Below are positions 58,767 through 64,000 of a stretch of 64,000 bases of DNA, piece after piece (the stretch's first letter is position 1; each line of letters opens with the position of its first letter). The DNA is from Corbicula japonica. Taxonomy: Eukaryota > Mollusca > Bivalvia > Venerida > Cyrenidae. The stretch covers positions 1 through 64,000 of the forward strand of contig JAZAYU010000901.1 of NCBI GenBank assembly GCA_038501625.1, read 5' to 3'. The translations under genes were made by a program, and so were the position numbers. The notes under the pieces were generated by a model that was given only the letters and a program-made list of their open reading frames with translations, had not been told where the DNA came from and did not search any database.

Positions 58767-60592
58767 ATATTGTTTTTGTTAAAAGTAGGTAAATATTTGC
58801 TATTAATTTTGTTATAAGTTTATCTTTTATTGTGCTCAGCGCGAAACTATCGTATCTGCACTTTATTCCAAATGCTAATATCATTATAAATTTTACTCCC
58901 ATTAAATATTTCACGGCAGACTTCAAATATAAATGTTGTTTAACTTTTTTTTATATTGAATGAAACTTCAGAATATTATGAGATACATATGAAAAATATA
59001 AGAATATTTCATTAATTGAAAAGAATACTATGTTTTTCAAATTTGAGGTGAGCCTGTTCTGGGCACACCTCTTTTCTTAAAACAAACACCAACTAAATAA
59101 CACATAATCTGAAAATCCCATGCTGTCATTAAAACAGCTTTGCAACTTATACATAAAGCATACATATACATTCATTTTGTAATCATCAGGTCTGTTTATT
59201 AAAATTATAAAACCATGTTTTCTTCAGCAAATAAATGAGTATAAGGCTTTAATTTTTACAAGATCAATCATTTTCTGGTTTGCAAAATAGTTTTAATATG
59301 TTTTAAACAACTAGTACTGTTTCCAAACGGGCATGATAACATATGTTTTGCTGATCTATATATTTTAAAATAATGTTTAACTGGTATTCGAGTAAATTTT
59401 AGACAAATTCTATTGTTCAAAGACGGATTTTTTAATTTCATGTAGAAATGCACTTATTAATAAAACAAGAAAAAAATTCCTTTACCCTGAAACATTCCTC
59501 GAAGTGAAAACAAATTGTTTTGCAAAATTTTTCTGAATTTACAAATCATGTTGTACTTAATTGTATTTCGTACAAAATACAGTATTATATTTAGATTGAT
59601 TGTGACTTTAATGAGGTTCCTTTTTAACTGGGTGTTCCTACTCCATGCAGTGAATGTCTCAAACTTAAAAAATCAATAAAATTAACAATCCCGGTGACAT
59701 GTCATTTTATATTTCATATTTTTGATATACAAGAAAACATTCATCAATGCTGAAAAAGATCAATATCTTTTGGTATGAAAACAGACAAAACTGTAGCAAT
59801 TGTCTTTAAATTGGTAAACATAATAAAGCATTGGCAAACAGTGTAGATCTAAATCAGCCTTCCCATCCCTGCAAGATCATCACTTAGGCTTGTCACTTTT
59901 TAAATCATTATAGTGTTTTGGGCCAAGAAAGTACCAGTATAGAATAATTATGTTTTAAAAGTTCAGTGTTGAATGTTGTGAATGTTCAATAAAATTGTTT
60001 CTACAAAGTTGCAAAGCTGTTGCTAAATAAATAACCATTTAACCATGAACTTCATGAATCCCGTTGCAGTCCAATCACCATCTATATTGGTAGTTTCTTT
60101 AGCCAGTACAATATAATAAATAAAACAAACAATAAGCCTAAGCATTGATCTTAATCAAACTGCGTGGATGTGATGGCTGATCTGGAGCTACACTGGTTGT
60201 TAATCCTCGATTATGTTCACTGATTTCAGTCAAGTTAGTGTGCAGATACGATAGTTTCGCGCTGAGAACAATAAAAGATAAACTTTTAACAAAATTAATA
60301 GCAAATATTCCTCTACCTTAAACAAAAACAATACATACATTCCAAATATATTCATAAAATGATCATTCTGTGTATAAAGAAAAAAAAAGAATTGCAGATA
60401 CGATAACTTCACGCTGAGAAAAAACCTGATTGCAGATACGATAGTTTCACTTGTTTTTAATTTTGAAAAGAAGATACTAGACTTAATCTAATCTTTTTTT
60501 AGATTATGGGGACTATATAAACAAGTCAAAATATGAAATAAAACCATTTTTGATAAAAAGTGCAGATACGATAGTTTCGCATTGAGCCCTCG

Positions 60593-60664
60593 ATATGTGA
60601 ATTTGAACATTAACTTTTAACCGCTTATCTTATGTTGGTACATATAACTGCATATCTAAATTTA
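60593..60664 (+). repeat. dispersed repeat, right half of the interrupted copy
   Basis: Starts with the second ATAT and continues gtgaatttgaacattaactt through ctgcatatctaaatttaac, matching 52107-52190. Confidence 0.85.
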
Positions 60665-61208
60665 ACAAACGGTCAATAAAATGTTACCACTTTAACCGTA
60701 GCGTTTTTGGTAAAGAAACATAAGCAACGTAATGATCGATCAATCAATAAATAATTAATCGAACATATATTACATATATTTATGAATATACATAGAAAGT
60801 TTCTCTTGCAACGAGTCCTCAACATAACCGCTAACTTAAAGACAATGTTGAAGTGCACATTGCCATGTTATATCCATAGTCGTTTCTTTGTACCACAATG
60901 AACACAAACAGTAGCAGCACTAGACCTAAAGGAATTAGGGCTTTATTGCTTTTATCCAAAAAGCGACCCGTTGTTATCTGGAATAATGTATCCTCTTTAA
61001 CCAGAAATAACCTTATGAATCAAAACACGATTTTTTTAGATCCTGATTAGACTTCACAGTGACATATGGGTCTTCACTGATCGCATATAAAAACAAAAGT
61101 TGTATTCGTGGATTAAAGAGGAGTTTGACAAAATATTATTTTCATGACAAATATTATGTTTAAAGTTCAAGTATCTGTGTTGAGAATTTATTATTCGTTA
61201 ATTTGTAG
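60665..61208 (+). other. intron, nothing recognised
   Basis: AT-rich, ends in ttcgttaatttgtag before exon 61209. Confidence 0.5.
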
Positions 61209-61433
61209 GAACCGGAACAAAAACATTTTCGCCGGATGGTATAGGGGCATGTCTGTTTGCTGCAATAGATGACTTTACCAGTCAGAATCCCGACTCAAGT
61301 GTGACCGATGTGAGACTGGTGGTACCTGACAGTAATGCAGGATGTATTCCAGACATCATTGCTGCATTGCAATATAGAACAAGTGCTGTAAACTTTCAGT
61401 GGGGAATAGGAAATATATTTAAATCACAACTTG
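61209..61433 (+). CDS. exon: C-terminal half of macrodomain-like unit 2
   Basis: 225 nt, phase 1-1, donor cttg|gtatgt. It continues VVGS of the previous exon as GTGTKTFSPDGIGACLFAAI, then DDFTSQNPDSSVTDVRLVVP and a tail NFQWGIGNIFKSQL. S/G-x-G-T-G and the helix A-x-x-x-x-x-A-I-x-x-F followed by V-x-x-V-R-x-V is the normal C-terminal macrodomain pattern. The frame runs on beyond the donor, so further exons (in PARP14 relatives a third macrodomain, WWE and ART domains) should lie past the window. None was found in the remaining 2.5 kb. Confidence 0.83.
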
Positions 61434-61683
61434 GTATGTTTTTAGAATATCGAAAATCCTTTGTAACATGTTTTATTAATTCAAAGGCATTTATTAAACC
61501 CAGTCATACCTTGTGGCAAAGGATAGCATGATATTACATTATAACGAATTATTGGTAATTCGGTATTTATCTATCTTGGTCAAGTTCTCTCGGCAATTTT
61601 ATTTTTCTCGAGATAACACTCATATGAAAGTATACAATGCCATGAGAATTTTTTGATTCTAATAAAATATCAGATTATAAATA

Positions 61684-61742
61684 CACTTAATAACTTTTCT
61701 AAGTAAACACCTTCGTACTGTGGCATTACTTGTTTGATAATA
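61684..61742. mobile_element. fragment of the CACTTAACAAC long-TIR element
   Basis: cacttaataacttttctaag followed by taaacaccttcgtactgtgg matches the outer part of the TIR of 12899-13926, after a TA. The rest of the element is absent. Confidence 0.6.
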
Positions 61743-62089
61743 AAACGTATATAAATATATATAAATATATAAAGTGTAATGATAGTGCAATAACTTTTTT
61801 TTCTCCAAAATTTCAAACAAGCATTTATTTTGAGCTTAACAGTCAGCGAATGTTGCGATATTTCATAATCGGGAAGATTTGATGGGATCAAATGTGAGAG
61901 TTTGCTACTTGTGAGTATATGTTTGTGCTTTTTCGGAATGTTTATGTTAAAATTACACGTGAATGAAAAATATGAAATATGCCTAAGTTGAGGCTAGCTT
62001 TTTTTGACAAGTTAGACTGGATAAAAATAGGATCATATATATAATGTCCAGTTTGTGTTTAGCTACTTCACTTAGGTAATTTGCACTTT

Positions 62090-62235
62090 TTTGTATATAT
62101 GAGCACTTTTGGGGCAAGTGTGAGACTGGTGCACCCTAGCATCTTTAACCATCTGCATTTTGGCTTTGTGGAGAAGCTGTGTTTTGTAAATGTGGCTATT
62201 CACTTTTTCCATCTAGGAAGAAAAACAGCTGTCCT
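62090..62235 (+). mobile_element. Penelope-like retroelement fragment (plus)
   Basis: ggggcaagtgtgagactggtgcaccctagc is the inverse of the gtgcaccaacctcacacttgcccc block of the minus copies, followed by gtgttttgtaaatgtggcta in the expected order with the middle deleted. Confidence 0.55.
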
Positions 62236-62317
62236 TTGTAAGGAGTTGCTTACTATTTATTGTTTACTTTTGTGAAAATAATTAATAACAATGTGAGCAA
62301 ATAACAATATGAGAACT

Positions 62318-62925
62318 AGTATTCCTTTAGTACTATTCTATTCACGACTTCCGACTTTACAAACAACCTAAATAGTCTCTAAAACTCAAAATATGAAATA
62401 CTTTGCTGTATTTGAGTAAACATCTGGAAAGTTGACTGACATATTACATATAACAGTCTTATTCACATCGTATGTTTGAAAGCTTGTGTCATAATACATT
62501 ATACATTTATGTTATACAGTGAAACTTAGCTACTGCTCAACATGACAATTATTTATCAAAAATATTAGCTCTTCAATAATTTCCTCACATATGCATAGTC
62601 CGTCATTACTATATTTTTAATTTTAAAGTAAAATTAAATATGTTTGTACAACCTTAAGCTAAATGACCAGTTTAACAAATTTAAACAAAATCCTCGTGCG
62701 TATCTAATAACGCCCTCGAGCGTCCATTACATTTAACCAAGAGAAATTAATTTTCTTCTAATTCGATTTCACTCAAACGAAGATAATTACATTTCCTTTA
62801 GTAACAGTCCATTCGCGACTTCTGACTTTATAAATAACCTAAATAGTCTCTAAAATTCAAAATTTGTAACAAACACGTTATGAAATACTTTGCTGTATTT
62901 GAGTAAGCATCTGGACAGTCGACTG
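62318..62925 (+). repeat. direct duplication of about 130 bp
   Basis: 62318-62445 and 62795-62925 share ttcctttagta, gacttccgactttacaaaca/gacttctgactttataaata, aacctaaatagtctctaaaa and gaaatactttgctgtatttg, with an insertion of about 18 bases (tgtaacaaacacgttat) in the second. Confidence 0.8.
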
Positions 62926-63020
62926 AAAATAAAAAAAAACGGTTAATTGACACTAATATGACGGACTTTGCTATAGCAATCACGGAAGATGTGTTAATAC
63001 AACACAAAAAAAGTTTTTTT

Positions 63021-63895
63021 TTACAACAAATAGCATACGTATCTATTATAAAGACCCAAACTCAAAGAGACTGTATAACGTTTATGAATACTTTGTTTTA
63101 TATAGCCATCCTTTGCACTTTCACTGACCCACCGTCCGTGTCTCTTAAAAAGTCTGTCTTTCACACCATTGTTAGCCGCTATTGTAGCACCTCCCGATCT
63201 CAACGAATGAAGACAATATTTCTTAACATCACCAACAGGAGGCTCGAGAGCTTCTAAGAAAATCTCTCTCAGATTAGTATAAGACATTCTCTTGTTCGCC
63301 TTTCTAGTTTTGTAACCGATTTTAGTTAAACATATATTACAAAACAAATAATCCTCGTCAGATAACTTGCCCCATAGAATTAACTTCCTAACATTTTTAA
63401 ATGGGCATGATTTCGTACTTTTTTTGGCAATCAGTATCCATGCACCACCCCTATACTTATCTGTTTTACTACTTGCCATAAAAATAGCCATATACGAGTC
63501 ACAAAATACAATATCACATATTCTAATGTTCAAAAGCTCCAAACTTCTCAAAAACCCAGCAAACGCCACTAAAAAGCACAAATAATGCGCTGACTTTTAA
63601 TATTTTCAACCACATATAATCGATCATACACTTTATGTAAAAGATTTATATCTATCGGCTCTTTTCTCTTTTTAGGTTTAGCCAAAATCCTCTTTGATGC
63701 CTCCAAAACATTAACTACTAGCTTAGAATCAGTAGGTGATACCAGACCGTATATCTCGTGAAACCATTTTATGGAATAAAAAGCAGCAGTAACTGGACTT
63801 GATGAGTTAGCAGTTTGATTTAAAGATGCTAAATAAATAGCTACTGCCAGAGTCTTAGCGGGTAAAGTGTCCCCACTCCCCAACCCACTACACAA
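63021..63895 (-). pseudogene. tyrosine recombinase (DIRS/Crypton-type) with one frameshift
   Basis: Minus strand, two overlapping frames: 63895-63569 (N-terminal SAM-like domain: LPAKTLAVAIYLASLNQT, SIKWFHEIYGL, EASKRILAKPKKRKEPID) and 63581-63021 (catalytic domain). Motifs: AFAGFLRSLEL with the first catalytic Arg; HSLRSGG (H-x-x-R); HGRW; and AKDGYI, the likely nucleophile Tyr. The full R/HxxR/H/Y set is present, so the break near 63570-63590 is recent, or an assembly error in a T-rich run. Such recombinases integrate DIRS-like retroelements or Cryptons. No reverse transcriptase is visible next to it, which favours a Crypton or a fragment. 5' end unclear. Confidence 0.8.
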
Positions 63896-64000
63896 TGCCT
63901 ATTTATAAAAACGCATAAAATCACTTTTATATTAAACGTCTGTACTGTGTGCGCGTGACTGGCGAAGCAGGTCCGTGAGTAGGTCCACTTTCTCAACCAA

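Larger units (their letters stand above)
54808..60592. mobile_element. 5.8-kb non-coding DNA element with CGAGGGCTCAGCGC termini (outer)
   Basis: Left end CGAGGGCTCAGCGCGAAACT and right end its inverse (agtttcgcattgagccctcg), extending over about 34 bases through atcgtatctgc. Flanked by ATAT on both sides. The paralogous empty site at 52107-52110 has a single ATAT, so the insertion and 4-bp duplication are read directly. Motif gcagatacgatagtttcgcg recurs within both subterminal regions (about 55008-55080 and 58833-58865; 60237-60265, 60392-60450, 60560). Apart from a second nested element it contains no gene. Superfamily not assigned. Confidence 0.85.

Noticed and set aside
63021..63895. Bacterial contamination or prophage integrase
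   Set aside because: Codon use, AT content and motif layout (AKDGYI, RSGG) match eukaryotic DIRS/Crypton recombinases, and the flanks are the same intronic DNA.

Overview
The window is AT-rich animal genomic DNA with split genes, GT/AG introns, microsatellites and many transposon remnants. It most likely comes from a bivalve mollusc: interspersed repeats at 10650-10900 and 30683-30870 and a pearl-like tandem element at 45830-47252 resemble repeats I know from bivalves. No bacterial features, rRNA, tRNA or CRISPR array were seen.

The main content is one plus-strand exon chain running almost the full length. Exons at 157-735 and 2370-2487 encode cysteine-rich EGF-like repeats, a short stalk and one transmembrane helix. 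Exon 6988-7070 would supply a basic juxtamembrane segment. Exons 8997-9734 and 12641-12886 encode PARP14-type KH-like repeats. Exons 23922-24025, 35200-35433 and 42751-42972 build one macrodomain; 50108-50231 is a linker; 50811-50915, 53548-53715 and 61209-61433 build a second, degenerate macrodomain-like unit. Reading-frame phase agrees at every junction. The simplest reading is a receptor-like protein with an EGF-type ectodomain and a cytoplasmic KH/macrodomain (PARP14-family) part, incomplete at both window edges. A terminal exon at 2629-2668 would instead give a short-tailed membrane isoform. The alternative is two neighbouring genes, the second starting at the ATG at 7022. Transcript data are needed to decide.

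The introns hold mobile DNA. There is a PIF/Harbinger element with a decayed transposase (3288-4802), an element with long inverted arms carrying a TA-flanked MITE (5539-6830), a hAT element with an 8-bp target duplication (11196-12280), two TA-flanked long-TIR elements (12899-13926, 29536-30471), a five-unit satellite with dimeric higher-order structure (16942-19722), a foldback element (24498-27136), a near-perfect hairpin (27485-27622), and a 6.5-kb TIR-bounded block with a minus-strand DUF4806-like gene (28469-35008). Further along are Penelope-like retroelement fragments in both orientations, an apparently intact mariner-type DD41D transposase (39054-40118), two sister elements nested one in the other (54808-60592 and 55134-58766) with a matching empty site at 52107-52110, and a frameshifted tyrosine recombinase at the right edge (63021-63895).

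Exon calls rest on open frames, splice consensus, phase continuity and recognised domain patterns. Repeat boundaries marked approximate were judged by eye.
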